DNA from: JBGPIK01 sp041484845 | GTDB lineage: Bacteria; Desulfobacterota; Binatia; UBA9968 | Direction of reading: 5' to 3' | Assembly: GCA_041484845.1 (NCBI GenBank) | Contig: JBGPIK010000007.1 | Coordinates: forward strand, 1-46,328 | Length of the DNA: 46,328 nucleotides | Shown: positions 25,001 to 33,532 of the stretch, piece after piece | Position numbering within the stretch: the first letter of the stretch is position 1 | Layout: each line of letters opens with the position of its first letter | Notes under the pieces: model-generated | Database searches by the model: none | What the model was told of the DNA's origin: nothing | What the model saw: the letters and a program-made list of their open reading frames with translations, nothing else | Program-made: the position numbers and the translations under genes

Positions 25001-25771
25001 TCAAATCCGGAACAACCGGCGGGTGTTATCGGTCGTGACTCGGGCGACTTCCTCGAACGTCAAACCTTTCACCACAGCGATAGTCTCGGCAACCAGCCGG
25101 ACAAACGCCGGCTCATTGCGTTTACCGCGATGCGGCACCGGCGTCAGGTACGGTGAATCGGTCTCCACTAACATCCGTTCGAGCGGCACCTGGCGCACCA
25201 CGTCGCGCAAAGCCTCGGCATTTTTAAAGGTGATGATCCCGGTAAAGGAAATATAAAAACCAAGATCCAAATACGCGCGCGCCGCATCATAACTTCCGGT
25301 AAAGCAGTGAATGACGCCGCGAAGTTTCCCTTCTCCTTCGCTGCGCAGCAATTCGGCGCCCTCTGAAGCCGCATCCCGTTCATGAACCACAATGGGCAAT
25401 TCTGTATCGTGGGCCATGTGGATGAATTGCGCAAAAACCCGCCGCTGAACGTCTCGAGGCGAATGATCGTAATAATAGTCAAGGCCCGTTTCGCCTACCG
25501 CAATCACTTTTGGATGGAGCGCCAGATCTTTAAGCTTTTGCAGCTCACCCGGCCCGACATCCTTTGCATCGTGAGGATGCATGCCGACCGTGGCGTAGAT
25601 ATTCGCAAACGAATCGGCCAGCGCCACGGCTTCGCTGTTGCTTGACATATCTCCCGCCCCGCCGACGGCGATAATCTGCTCGACGCCGGCTGCCCGCGCG
25701 CGTTCGATGACCGCCGCCGTTTCGCCGGCGTACTCCTTGCCCTGAATATGGGCGTGGCTATCGACCAGCAT
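25001..25771 (-). CDS. tatD: TatD-family metal-dependent hydrolase
   Basis: 256 residues, normal for TatD. The metal-binding motifs are intact: VDSHAHI at the start, GMHPHD, GETGLDYYYDHSP, VVHERDA, GVIHCFTG and VETDSPYL. The family comprises cytoplasmic DNases/exonucleases active in repair or proofreading of D-aminoacylated products. The ATG at 25771 was chosen because the barrel begins there; the longer frame runs into the metG coding region. It follows metG by 13 bases in a leftward operon with holB and tmk. Confidence 0.93.
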   Translation of the reverse strand: MLVDSHAHIQGKEYAGETAAVIERARAAGVEQIIAVGGAGDMSSNSEAVALADSFANIYATVGMHPHDAKDVGPGELQKLKDLALHPKVIAVGETGLDYYYDHSPRDVQRRVFAQFIHMAHDTELPIVVHERDAASEGAELLRSEGEGKLRGVIHCFTGSYDAARAYLDLGFYISFTGIITFKNAEALRDVVRQVPLERMLVETDSPYLTPVPHRGKRNEPAFVRLVAETIAVVKGLTFEEVARVTTDNTRRLFRI

Positions 25772-25784
25772 TTTTCCGCGAAAA

Positions 25785-27323
25785 TTACCTTTTGCCTTCG
25801 GTCTCGATACGGGGAAATAGCACCTTCGGTGGCTTGACCGCATGTCCGGCAGCGAAGCATTCACCCCACGCGGCGCGATAAGCGGGATCGTCTTCACCAA
25901 GGCCGAGTAGCAGCCGCAATTCGGTCGCCGTATCGGGCATAAACGGCGCGATCAAGCGAGAAAGCATACGGATCGTTTCCAGCAGGTGGTGAAGAACTTC
26001 ACCCACCCTGGCTCGGTTGTCGGCGCTCTTAATCAGCGTAAAGGGAGCGGTCTGCACAATATAGCGGTTGGCACGATCCATCGGAGCCCAAATGGATTCG
26101 AGCGCGCGGTGAAACTGCAAGTCCGCCATGTGGGATGCGAGCTCACGCTCGGCTCTGGCAAAGTTGTCTCTAAGTTCCAAATCTTCAGCCGCCCAAGAGG
26201 AACCGAGGGGTTGCACGATCCCGTCAAAATATTTTTGCTGCATGGCCAGCACGCGACTCACCAGATTGCCCAGGTTATTGGCCAGATCCGCATTATAGCG
26301 AGCGGTTAAACTATCTTGACGAAAGTCCGAGTCTTGACCGAACACACTCTCGCGCAGCACGAAGTAGCGGAACGCGTCCATGCCGATGGTTTTCTTCATC
26401 TCAAGCGGCGACACGGTGTTTCCCAGACTCTTTGACATTTTCTGGCCTTCGATGGTCCAAAAGCCATGGACATTGAGATGCCGGTAAAGCGGCAAGCCGG
26501 CCGCCATCAGCATCGTCGGCCAGAACACGCCATGAGGTTTCACGATATCTTTGCCGATGAAATGTTCTGCAGAGGGCCAAAACTTCTGAAAAAAATCTTC
26601 TCCCTTCTGTTTCAGCGCGCTCACGTAATTGATCAGCGCGTCGAACCAAACATAGGTCACGTAATTGCGGTCAAACGGAAGCTCGATACCCCAAGTCAAC
26701 CGGCTCTTGGGGCGAGAGATGCACAGATCACCGATCGGCTCGCGCAGCATCGCTGCGACTTCATTTCTAAAGCCTTCGGGCCTGATGAAGTCGGGATGTT
26801 CCTCCAGATGACGCAATAATCGGTCTTGATACTTGCTCATGCGGAAGAAATAGTTTTCTTCTTCGATTAATTGAGGTTCGGTTAAGTGATCCGGGCACTT
26901 GCCGCCGACCAGTTCCTTCTCGGTGTAAAAGCGCTCGCAGCCGAAGCAGTAGAGGCCGCCGTAACGGCCAAAATAAATGTCCCCGGCCTGATAAACTGTA
27001 GTCAGAAGCTCCTGCACATAGCGGACATGATAGGCGTCCGTTGTACGAATAAAATGATCGTAGGCAAAGCCGCAACTGTCCCATGCCGCTCGAAACCGGG
27101 CGCTGATCTCGTCCGTAAATGCCTTGGGATCCACTCCCGCCTGCGCCGCCGCCTGGGCGATTTTGTCACCGTGCTCGTCCGTACCCGTGAGGTAAAACGT
27201 TTCGCGGCCCGTCGCCCGATAGTAGCGCGCTAACGTGTCGGTAATGATCATCGTATACGCGCTGCCCAGGTGCGGCTCCGCGTTGACATAATAGAGCGGG
27301 GTCGTAAGGTAAATCCTGTCCAT
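25785..27323 (-). CDS. metG: Methionyl-tRNA synthetase
   Basis: 512 residues, the short form without the C-terminal tRNA-binding (EMAP-like) domain. Signature motifs: TTPLYYVNAEPHLGSAY (HIGH variant HLGS), a zinc-knuckle-like CFGCERFY with GGKCPDH, WFDALINYVS and KMSKSLGN. It charges tRNA-Met in the cytoplasm. The ATG at 27323 has GGAGG seven bases upstream and shares one base with the holB stop (TGATG). The long upstream extension of the frame overlaps holB and is not real. Confidence 0.96.
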   Translation of the reverse strand: MDRIYLTTPLYYVNAEPHLGSAYTMIITDTLARYYRATGRETFYLTGTDEHGDKIAQAAAQAGVDPKAFTDEISARFRAAWDSCGFAYDHFIRTTDAYHVRYVQELLTTVYQAGDIYFGRYGGLYCFGCERFYTEKELVGGKCPDHLTEPQLIEEENYFFRMSKYQDRLLRHLEEHPDFIRPEGFRNEVAAMLREPIGDLCISRPKSRLTWGIELPFDRNYVTYVWFDALINYVSALKQKGEDFFQKFWPSAEHFIGKDIVKPHGVFWPTMLMAAGLPLYRHLNVHGFWTIEGQKMSKSLGNTVSPLEMKKTIGMDAFRYFVLRESVFGQDSDFRQDSLTARYNADLANNLGNLVSRVLAMQQKYFDGIVQPLGSSWAAEDLELRDNFARAERELASHMADLQFHRALESIWAPMDRANRYIVQTAPFTLIKSADNRARVGEVLHHLLETIRMLSRLIAPFMPDTATELRLLLGLGEDDPAYRAAWGECFAAGHAVKPPKVLFPRIETEGKR

Positions 27324-28306
27324 CACCGCGCCTCCACGGCGCCGATGAAAAGCGCTTCCAGCACCATGCGCCGGTTGAGGTTGCGCTGAATGCGCGCGGC
27401 CGCGCCGGCGATTTGACTCAACGACAAGAGAATGCTGTCGAGCTTGGCGGCGCCGAATTGCCGCTGAATCTGCGGCAGCATGTCCAAATTGATCAATTCG
27501 CTCGTCTCTTGCGTCAGCGCATGAACCAGCAGGTCGCGATACCACGTTTCCACCCATGCGAGAAATCTCAGTGACTCTTCTCGGCTGCTGGAGAGCGTCT
27601 CCGCTGCATTCAGCGCGGCGCGGTAATCGCCAAGCGTTAGAGAACTCATCCCATCGATCCAACTCTGTCTTTGCGCAGACAGCTCTTCCTTATCGAACTC
27701 GAGCGCGGTCCCCAGGCTTCCCATGCTCATGGCCGCCACGAACTGGGCATCGTCGCGCGTCATGGTTTTCTTGGCCAATAAGAAATCGGCAATTAAACCT
27801 CGAGGCAGAGGTCCGAAGGAAAGGCGGAGGCAACGCGAGCGCAATGTCGGAAGCAAGCCACCGGTGTTCGAAGCGATCAAAATCAACAACGAATCCCGCG
27901 GCGGTTCTTCCAGGGTTTTTAACAAAGCATTTTGCGCCGCACTATTCATCAAAGTCGCCGGATCGATAATGACTATTTTTTTCCCCGAGAACGCGCGGAA
28001 ATTTAGCTCCTTTTCGATTTCGCGAATTTGCTGTATGCCGATTTCTTTCTTCCCGGCACCGGGCTCAACCGTTCGGACATCCGGGTGATTACCCGTTTGA
28101 ATGCGCGAACAGTTCGGGCAGTTCCCGCAAAAGTCATTCTCGATTTCGTTGCAGTGGATCGCTTTGGCTAACGATAAGGCGATCCTCCGCTTGCCCACTC
28201 CTTCCGGGCCAAGCATAAGATAGGCGTGGTGCAGCCGTCCATTGGCCAACGCGGCGCGTAAGGTTTCCAATGGCTTTTGATGGCCGATGATTTCAGAAAA
28301 ACCCAT
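27323..28306 (-). CDS. holB: DNA polymerase III delta-prime subunit
   Basis: About 327 residues of an AAA+ clamp-loader subunit: HQKPLETLRAALANGRLHHA, P-loop-like GPEGVGKRRIA, a zinc-binding CGNCPNCSRI segment and LLKTLEEPPRDSL followed by RSRCLRLSF (SRC motif). It opens the sliding clamp as part of the DnaX complex. The ATG at 28306 overlaps the tmk stop as TAATG, so translation is coupled. The upstream extension of the frame lies inside tmk and is rejected. Confidence 0.95.
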   Translation of the reverse strand: MGFSEIIGHQKPLETLRAALANGRLHHAYLMLGPEGVGKRRIALSLAKAIHCNEIENDFCGNCPNCSRIQTGNHPDVRTVEPGAGKKEIGIQQIREIEKELNFRAFSGKKIVIIDPATLMNSAAQNALLKTLEEPPRDSLLILIASNTGGLLPTLRSRCLRLSFGPLPRGLIADFLLAKKTMTRDDAQFVAAMSMGSLGTALEFDKEELSAQRQSWIDGMSSLTLGDYRAALNAAETLSSSREESLRFLAWVETWYRDLLVHALTQETSELINLDMLPQIQRQFGAAKLDSILLSLSQIAGAAARIQRNLNRRMVLEALFIGAVEAR

Positions 28307-28947
28307 TACTCTAATTCGCCATCGACGAGGGTTCGAATCTCTTGCGCCACGGCTTCTACTGAGCGTGCCGCATCGACAATTCGGAAGCGCCGTGGTTCTG
28401 CGCGCGCCATTTCGAGGAAACCCGCGCGCACTTTTTGATGGAACTCCAGCTTCTCGTGCTCGAAGCGATCTTCGCGATTTTCGCCGATCGTGATCTTGAG
28501 CTGCCGTTGCGCCGTGCGCGATAGTCCCAGCTCCACCGGACAATCCAATAAGAAAGTTAAATCCGGCTGCACACCCTGATCGGCGAACTCATTGAGTTGG
28601 CGCAGGAATTTCAGATCTATACCGCGACCGTACCCCTGATAAGCCAACGTGGAATCGGTATATCGATCACATATCACAATTTTGCCGGCAACGAGAGCAG
28701 GAAGAATGACATCATGGACGTGTTGCGCTCGGTCCGCCACGTAAAGAAATAGTTCCGTCGGCGCCGCGATCGGTTGTTGACCGACTTCAAGAAGAACTTG
28801 ACGAATCAGGCTGCCTAAAGGGGTTCCACCGGGCTCCCGCGTGATCACACAGGATCGGCCTTGGTCTCGGAAGTAGCTTTCGAGTGCCTTGAGCTGAGTG
28901 GTCTTACCGGTCCCGTCAAGGCCCTCGAAAGAAATGAACCGAATCAT
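28306..28947 (-). CDS. tmk: Thymidylate kinase
   Basis: 213 residues with P-loop FEGLDGTGKTTQ, the TREPGGTPLG substrate motif, DRYTDSTLAYQGYGR and a C-terminal helix. It phosphorylates dTMP to dTDP for DNA synthesis. It is the first gene of the overlapped tmk-holB-metG-tatD set, an arrangement that groups dTTP supply and clamp-loader assembly and is common in bacteria. Confidence 0.96.
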   Translation of the reverse strand: MIRFISFEGLDGTGKTTQLKALESYFRDQGRSCVITREPGGTPLGSLIRQVLLEVGQQPIAAPTELFLYVADRAQHVHDVILPALVAGKIVICDRYTDSTLAYQGYGRGIDLKFLRQLNEFADQGVQPDLTFLLDCPVELGLSRTAQRQLKITIGENREDRFEHEKLEFHQKVRAGFLEMARAEPRRFRIVDAARSVEAVAQEIRTLVDGELE

Positions 28948-29045
28948 GAATGGAGCATAGAAAAACGGAACAGAAAATCCAAACCGTCTGGGATGATTTT
29001 GAAAGGCGGCAGTTTACAAGGCCGTTGGGGCAAGACTTATTTCCC

Positions 29046-29429
29046 TTAGGCCTTGCCTTCTCCCAAGAGCAAGTTGATACCGTTGACGAGCTGGGTGCTG
29101 GTAAAAGGCTTGGTAATGTAATAATCAGCGCCCAGCTTGTAGCCGCCCAAAACGTCTTCGTATTGGACTTTGGCGGTCAAAAGAATCACCGGAATCGTGG
29201 CGGTTTCGGTCATACCTTTGAGCCGGGACAACACCTCGAGTCCGTCCATTTCCGGCATCATGATATCCAATATGATTAGATCCGGTTTCTGTGTTTTGAG
29301 GAGGTCCAATAGTTCGGGACCGCTGGTCGCGCTAAAAACGCTGTAACCTTTGCCCTCCAAAATGGTCCTGACGATCGTGATGATATCCGGGTTATCGTCA
29401 ACCACCATTATGGTTTTTTTATTATCCAT
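29046..29429 (-). CDS. CheY-like single-domain response regulator
   Basis: 127 residues: VVDDNPD acidic pocket, Asp 55 in LIILDIMMPEMDG, LLTAK and the conserved Lys of ITKPF. There is no output domain. GGAGG lies eight bases upstream of the ATG. It stands alone between tmk and the pilin genes. A role in pilus motility or another relay is possible but not shown by the sequence. Confidence 0.93.
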   Translation of the reverse strand: MDNKKTIMVVDDNPDIITIVRTILEGKGYSVFSATSGPELLDLLKTQKPDLIILDIMMPEMDGLEVLSRLKGMTETATIPVILLTAKVQYEDVLGGYKLGADYYITKPFTSTQLVNGINLLLGEGKA

Positions 29430-29610
29430 ACTGTCCCCTCCTCCGGGCAGCCTCGGGCATGCTTCGTCCGCACGCGTTCTAAATAAAGCCCAAGAAGAGG
29501 ATGCAACTCCTTTCCGGAAAATCCAGGCTAGGGTAAATCATTTGCAGATCGGGAGTTTACCATTTTCTCGGGCGGGTGTAAACGTGGAAATATTTATTTC
29601 GGCGCGCTCA

Positions 29611-30789
29611 TTACGGATTCACGGTTCGCCAGTAGTCTTGCCGAAGGGTGAAAGGAAGGAATGCGTAACTTTGCGCTAAAGATGCGGATGGAACGAGGCC
29701 CGCAACGTTGTTAAGCGCAGACCGGCTAAAAGTGATCCTAATTGCGCCTCGAAGGTCGAAAAGCGCCGGACCGGGGCCTGAGGGAACTCCGGTTTCATTG
29801 ACGATGAGCCCCCCGAAGATCTCCTTATTTTCCACCCCCTCAACCCGAAATCCCACGTTATCACCGGTCACGACGATCAAACCCTCCCAATAAAGGGCGC
29901 CAACTCCCGCCAATTCGGCGTCCTGGACGATAAGTATGCCCGCGCCTCTAAAGTTACCGCCGGCAATGACGGAATCGCCGGTTTCAACCGTGCCTTTAAC
30001 GCAACGAATTTCCGGCGCCGCCCGAGTGCCCCAGGTTTGGTTAGCCAACGAGATGTTGCCAGGGGCGGACATGACGGTGATTTGCGCGGCGGGAGAGTTG
30101 CAAAGATCCGCCGCCAGCCGCGCGACCATCTGGCTCGGCATTTTATCGCTGCGGTCGATCGCAGCCCTATCAGGGCTCCCGCCGATTACGTTGCCTCTCT
30201 GGAGATCGCTTAAGCCGCCTTCAACTTGGGCGGTCAACGACTCTGAAGACAATGACATTCCGAGCCTCGATTGGGCGCCGGCTACCGGCGCTCCGACGGC
30301 CGGATCGAAATCGGTTCCGGTAATCAAAAAGGTATCGCCACTAAAGTTTACGCCCCTGCTATTTCCCCGCAGCGCCACGGCTGCATCCGTAAGATCATAG
30401 CTCTTGGTTAGCTGCGCCTGGACAGTCTGGGACGAATTGCCCAAGCTCCCGGTCGAGCGCACAACGACTTGTGCGCTTAGCGGCTCCTGGCGAGCGGGAG
30501 TGTTGAAAGCAACGGCAAAGCCGCCGGACCGAAGCGTTTGCGAGCCGTTGTCGAGAATCGGCGGGTTGCTCGTCGCGTTGCTGAGTTGCTCTTTCGCCCA
30601 TTCCACACCCGAGTCCGCAAGGTAAAAGGCCGAGGTGCCGGCGGTCACATTCGCGGAAACGCGGAACTCATTTTGCACGGACACCAAGGCGCCAACGCCG
30701 ATAGCGATCAACAGCGCGAGAAGCGCTAGCGTAACGAAGAGAATGATGCCCCGTTCATTAGCTAAAATTCGGCGCGCCGACGGCGTCAT
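29611..30789 (-). CDS. PilX-like type IV pilus assembly protein
   Basis: 392 residues. The N-terminus has the PilX signature: a short basic leader, ERGIILFVTLALLALLIAIG as membrane helix, then FYLADSGVEWAKEQ. The remainder is a large beta-rich ectodomain with several single cysteines. PilX is a minor pilin-like component that primes pilus assembly. It is the last gene of the leftward minor-pilin operon, two bases after the PilW-like gene. It is longer than classical PilX, so the ectodomain may be lineage-specific. Confidence 0.82.
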   Translation of the reverse strand: MTPSARRILANERGIILFVTLALLALLIAIGVGALVSVQNEFRVSANVTAGTSAFYLADSGVEWAKEQLSNATSNPPILDNGSQTLRSGGFAVAFNTPARQEPLSAQVVVRSTGSLGNSSQTVQAQLTKSYDLTDAAVALRGNSRGVNFSGDTFLITGTDFDPAVGAPVAGAQSRLGMSLSSESLTAQVEGGLSDLQRGNVIGGSPDRAAIDRSDKMPSQMVARLAADLCNSPAAQITVMSAPGNISLANQTWGTRAAPEIRCVKGTVETGDSVIAGGNFRGAGILIVQDAELAGVGALYWEGLIVVTGDNVGFRVEGVENKEIFGGLIVNETGVPSGPGPALFDLRGAIRITFSRSALNNVAGLVPSASLAQSYAFLPFTLRQDYWRTVNP

Positions 30790-30791
30790 GA

Positions 30792-31439
30792 CTAATTTCT
30801 CAGCTCAACACTGGTCGCGAGAGCAGTGGTTAAAGTTCCACCGACTTTCGGATCAGGATTTTTTTCCTGGACGGAAAATGCGATTCGGACTCGTTTGATC
30901 GCATTCGGCGCGGGGCTGTTGCCGAGATCGGCACCCGTGGTATCGTAAAAACTAAAAAGCTTTCCCACCGATGGCGTAACCACGTTAGCAACCAGGCAGT
31001 CCCCGTTACGCCGAAGAATTTTGGTTCCGGGGCAGGTCGCGGTTGGGCCGGTGAGCTCGTAACGGATATTTTCCCGCGGTTCCGCATCGGCGCAGGTGCC
31101 ATTGCCATTGAGATCCATTTGGACATGAATCATGCTCGCCGTGGCGGCATACACACGATTGCACACCCCGTCCGCGTCGCTGTCCGGGTCGTCTCCGCCG
31201 CCGTGCTCCGCCGGCACGCTGCCCGTGCCCCACGAGCCGGCGTTTTTTAAATCCCGAACCATGATGTCCAAAGCGCCGCGCGCGTCTTGCAATGTGGCGG
31301 TCTTGGTTTCTTGCGCGATGAACTGATACAAGCCGGCCCGGTAAAAGCCATAAAGCGAAGTGATCATGACGGCACCCAGCAACAGCGCTAAGAGCTGTTC
31401 AATCAAACTTGTGCCGGTCTCAAAGCCAAGGATGCGCAT
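30792..31439 (-). CDS. PilW-like prepilin-type protein
   Basis: 215 residues with a class III prepilin leader (cleavage after Gly in FETGTSLIEQLLALLLG; the Glu at +5 is present), a hydrophobic helix and a globular domain with DPDSDADG, a possible Ca-binding acidic loop. It fits the PilW family of minor pilins. Its ATG overlaps the stop of the PilV-like gene (TAATG), so translation is coupled. Confidence 0.85.
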   Translation of the reverse strand: MRILGFETGTSLIEQLLALLLGAVMITSLYGFYRAGLYQFIAQETKTATLQDARGALDIMVRDLKNAGSWGTGSVPAEHGGGDDPDSDADGVCNRVYAATASMIHVQMDLNGNGTCADAEPRENIRYELTGPTATCPGTKILRRNGDCLVANVVTPSVGKLFSFYDTTGADLGNSPAPNAIKRVRIAFSVQEKNPDPKVGGTLTTALATSVELRN

Positions 31440-31855
31440 TAGCGGGCCTCATCGATGAACGTGAGCGAGGATAGAGTGACTTCATGGCTTTCGGGCTCCC
31501 GCCAGGAGACCGTGACATCCACTTGCTTTAGCCGAGGGCCGAGGGCCGACTCGGTAATTCTCCAACAGCGATCGAATATGCCTCCGGGAGCGCCCGAGCC
31601 GCTCATTGCGGTGTCGCCAGATGCGGGGCAGCGATCGTCGATGATGAGATGTTTCGATGCCTTTAATTCTTCCATTTTATCGTGCGCCAGATTAACGGCG
31701 GCGGCAAAGTTGTCGTTTCCCTTGTTCCCGCGAATCACCGCGATGATCGTCATGGATAGCCCTAAAACAGCGATCACGATTACGCTCATCGCGATCAAAA
31801 GCTCATTGAACGTAAAACCTGCCGCAGACGTACGGCGATGAATCAAGTTGCGCAT
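31439..31855 (-). CDS. PilV-like prepilin-type protein
   Basis: 138 residues. The prepilin motif is AAGFTFNELLIAMSVIVIAV: Gly at -1, Phe at +1 and Glu at +5 are present. The ATG at 31855 was chosen because the leader then has a normal length of about 13 residues; upstream extension overlaps the preceding gene. It fits the PilV/PulJ-type minor pilins and follows the FimT-like gene by four bases. Confidence 0.87.
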   Translation of the reverse strand: MRNLIHRRTSAAGFTFNELLIAMSVIVIAVLGLSMTIIAVIRGNKGNDNFAAAVNLAHDKMEELKASKHLIIDDRCPASGDTAMSGSGAPGGIFDRCWRITESALGPRLKQVDVTVSWREPESHEVTLSSLTFIDEAR

Positions 31856-31859
31856 CGAA

Positions 31860-32306
31860 TCAACAGTCGGCCGCGCACGCCGTTGGTTTGCATATTCTGA
31901 CTCTGCCGGTTGCACTCACGACGACTTGTTTGCAAAAGCCTTCGCGGTTACGGAGCCGAATGCGGTTTCCACCCGCCGTACCCCTGGGGGAGAACGAAAC
32001 GTTCCCCGCCTTGGTGATCACAACGCCTTCGGGCAATGGCTTTCTCACTAAAATCGCGGCATCGCGCTGTATCGCGTACTCAGCCGCGCCGTCGACGTAT
32101 TGCAGTTGAAAAGCAACGTTTTCAGATGCGGCGCGCATCTTAAGGCTATGGAGTTCGGATTTAAGCTGTCGTGTAGAGCTGTCGAGTTGGTAAGAGGGGA
32201 GCAGTTTACCCCACTGGGGAACTGCGATGGACGCAATAATCCCCATTACCACCAGCGTGGCTGCCATTTCGATGATCGAGAAGCCGTGTCTGCCGTTGAT
32301 GTCCAT
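31860..32306 (-). CDS. FimT/GspH-like pseudopilin
   Basis: 148 residues with leader MDINGRHG cut before FSIIEMAATLVVMGIIASIA and a GspH-like beta domain with two cysteine pairs at the C-terminus. GGAGGGTGCC directly precedes the ATG. It is the first gene of the four-gene minor-pilin operon. Confidence 0.9.
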   Translation of the reverse strand: MDINGRHGFSIIEMAATLVVMGIIASIAVPQWGKLLPSYQLDSSTRQLKSELHSLKMRAASENVAFQLQYVDGAAEYAIQRDAAILVRKPLPEGVVITKAGNVSFSPRGTAGGNRIRLRNREGFCKQVVVSATGRVRICKPTACAADC

Positions 32307-32328
32307 GGCACCCTCCGGATTGCGCCGG

Positions 32329-32358
32329 ACAATACTGCGACTCAGGCAAAGCTGTCAA
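32329..32358 (-). promoter_or_regulatory. Sigma-70 promoter of the minor-pilin operon
   Basis: On the minus strand TTGACA (32353-32358) and TATTGT (32329-32334) are separated by 18 bases. The predicted start leaves a leader of about 15-20 bases that still contains the GGAGGG ribosome site of the FimT-like gene. Confidence 0.6.
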
Positions 32359-32413
32359 GACCCGATGGGCTCGATCAATTGGCATTCCGGGAGAGCCCGC
32401 TTTTTTCCAACGG

Positions 32414-33223
32414 CTACCGCGGTGAGATATAAAAGTCGATTATTTCCCTGCCAAAGAATAGATACAGCAAAGCGCCCAAGCAGAGGAACGGAGCAAAAGG
32501 AAGCGCATACTTACGACCGACACCTTTGATCAGCATGGCCGTAAGACCTATGACCGAGCCGCCCAAAGAAGAGAGAAACAACGTCACCGGTATCGACGGC
32601 CAACCCAGGAATGCGCCGATCATAGCGAGCAACTTTATATCGCCGCCACCCATGCCTTCGACGCCTGAAAACGCTTCGTACGCCCAGGCCAGCGCCAGGA
32701 GAAATCCACCGCCGATGAGCACCCCAAGCAACGCGCTCAGCGGCGACGGAACCAGCTCCGATGGATCATGGATCAGGTAACGAGCGATCAGTGAAAACAA
32801 CAGCCCTACAACAATTCCCGGAAGGCTGATCACGTCGGGAACGATTCTCACGTCCAAGTCGATAAAAGAAATCACGATCAGGGCGGCGACGAAGATCACC
32901 GCCGCGACAAAAGCAAGGCTGAGGCCGAATTGGTGATAAAGAGCGACAGCCAGAGAGGCCATGAGCAGCTCGACAACAACGTAGCGCAGGGATATGCGCT
33001 CGCCGCAATGACGACAGCGCCCGAGCAGGATAAAATAACTGATCAGTGGAATGTTATCGTAAAATCGGATCGCGCTTTTGCATTTGGGACAATGAGAAGG
33101 CGGCTGGACGATGGAAGTACCGTGCGGAATCCGAACGATGCAAACGTTGAGAAAACTGCCAATGATGGCGCCGAAAATAAATAGGGCCAGAGAAAACGAA
33201 AGACGCGGATCAAAGTTACCCAT
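32414..33223 (-). CDS. pilD: Type IV prepilin peptidase/methyltransferase PilD
   Basis: 269 residues with about eight membrane helices. The zinc-type pairs CPKC and CRHC (about 42-67), and catalytic aspartates in SFIDLDVRIVPD and GMGGGDIKLLAMIGAFLG, are all present. It cleaves and N-methylates prepilins at the inner membrane and would process the pilins encoded next to it. The ATG at 33223 was chosen because GGAAAGG lies six bases upstream. A decayed second copy lies at 36367-36753. Confidence 0.95.
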   Translation of the reverse strand: MGNFDPRLSFSLALFIFGAIIGSFLNVCIVRIPHGTSIVQPPSHCPKCKSAIRFYDNIPLISYFILLGRCRHCGERISLRYVVVELLMASLAVALYHQFGLSLAFVAAVIFVAALIVISFIDLDVRIVPDVISLPGIVVGLLFSLIARYLIHDPSELVPSPLSALLGVLIGGGFLLALAWAYEAFSGVEGMGGGDIKLLAMIGAFLGWPSIPVTLFLSSLGGSVIGLTAMLIKGVGRKYALPFAPFLCLGALLYLFFGREIIDFYISPR

Positions 33224-33249
33224 CAACATCCTTTCCGTTTGCACTTAGC

Positions 33250-33461
33250 TCTAATCCGACATTATTTTGAACCCGCGAAGGCGATAAGCCCTACAACCGT
33301 GGGCAATAGGACATTGCCTCGAGGGCCACCCCGCAATCCCCTCAAGGGGGATGTTCCGTGCGGTCGGGGCCTGCGAGCAACCTGTACGCTCAGGTGCCCA
33401 CGGCTTCCGGTCTCACCGCCTTCGCTCACTGCTCTCGGTATGCAAGTTTTGTCGGATTAGG
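33250..33461. repeat. Long nested palindrome with terminal inverted repeats
   Basis: Outer ends CTAATCCGACA (33251-33261) and TGTCGGATTAG (33450-33460) are a perfect inverted pair. Nested inside are GCGAAGGCG (33275-33283) with CGCCTTCGC (33417-33425), CCGTGGGCA (33297-33305) with TGCCCACGG (33395-33403), and further short pairs down to a CCCC/GGGG tip near 33340. The remaining interruptions are near-symmetric interior loops, so an RNA from either strand would form a long rod. No ORF fits. A MITE-like element is the first guess; a rod-shaped noncoding RNA is the alternative. Confidence 0.65.
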
Positions 33462-33532
33462 GTTAGAACCGCTAATTGTTGAATGTCCATCATGCTCTCC
33501 GCCGATCTTGAGATACTGAATCTACACAGTCT

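Noticed and set aside
27324..27662. N-terminal extension of methionyl-tRNA synthetase
   Set aside because: It lies inside holB in another frame; the ATG at 27323 has GGAGG and begins directly with the catalytic fold.
33250..33461. 6S RNA, SRP RNA or RNase P RNA
   Set aside because: The rod outline is suggestive of 6S, but I could not find the conserved sequence blocks of any of these RNAs on either strand.
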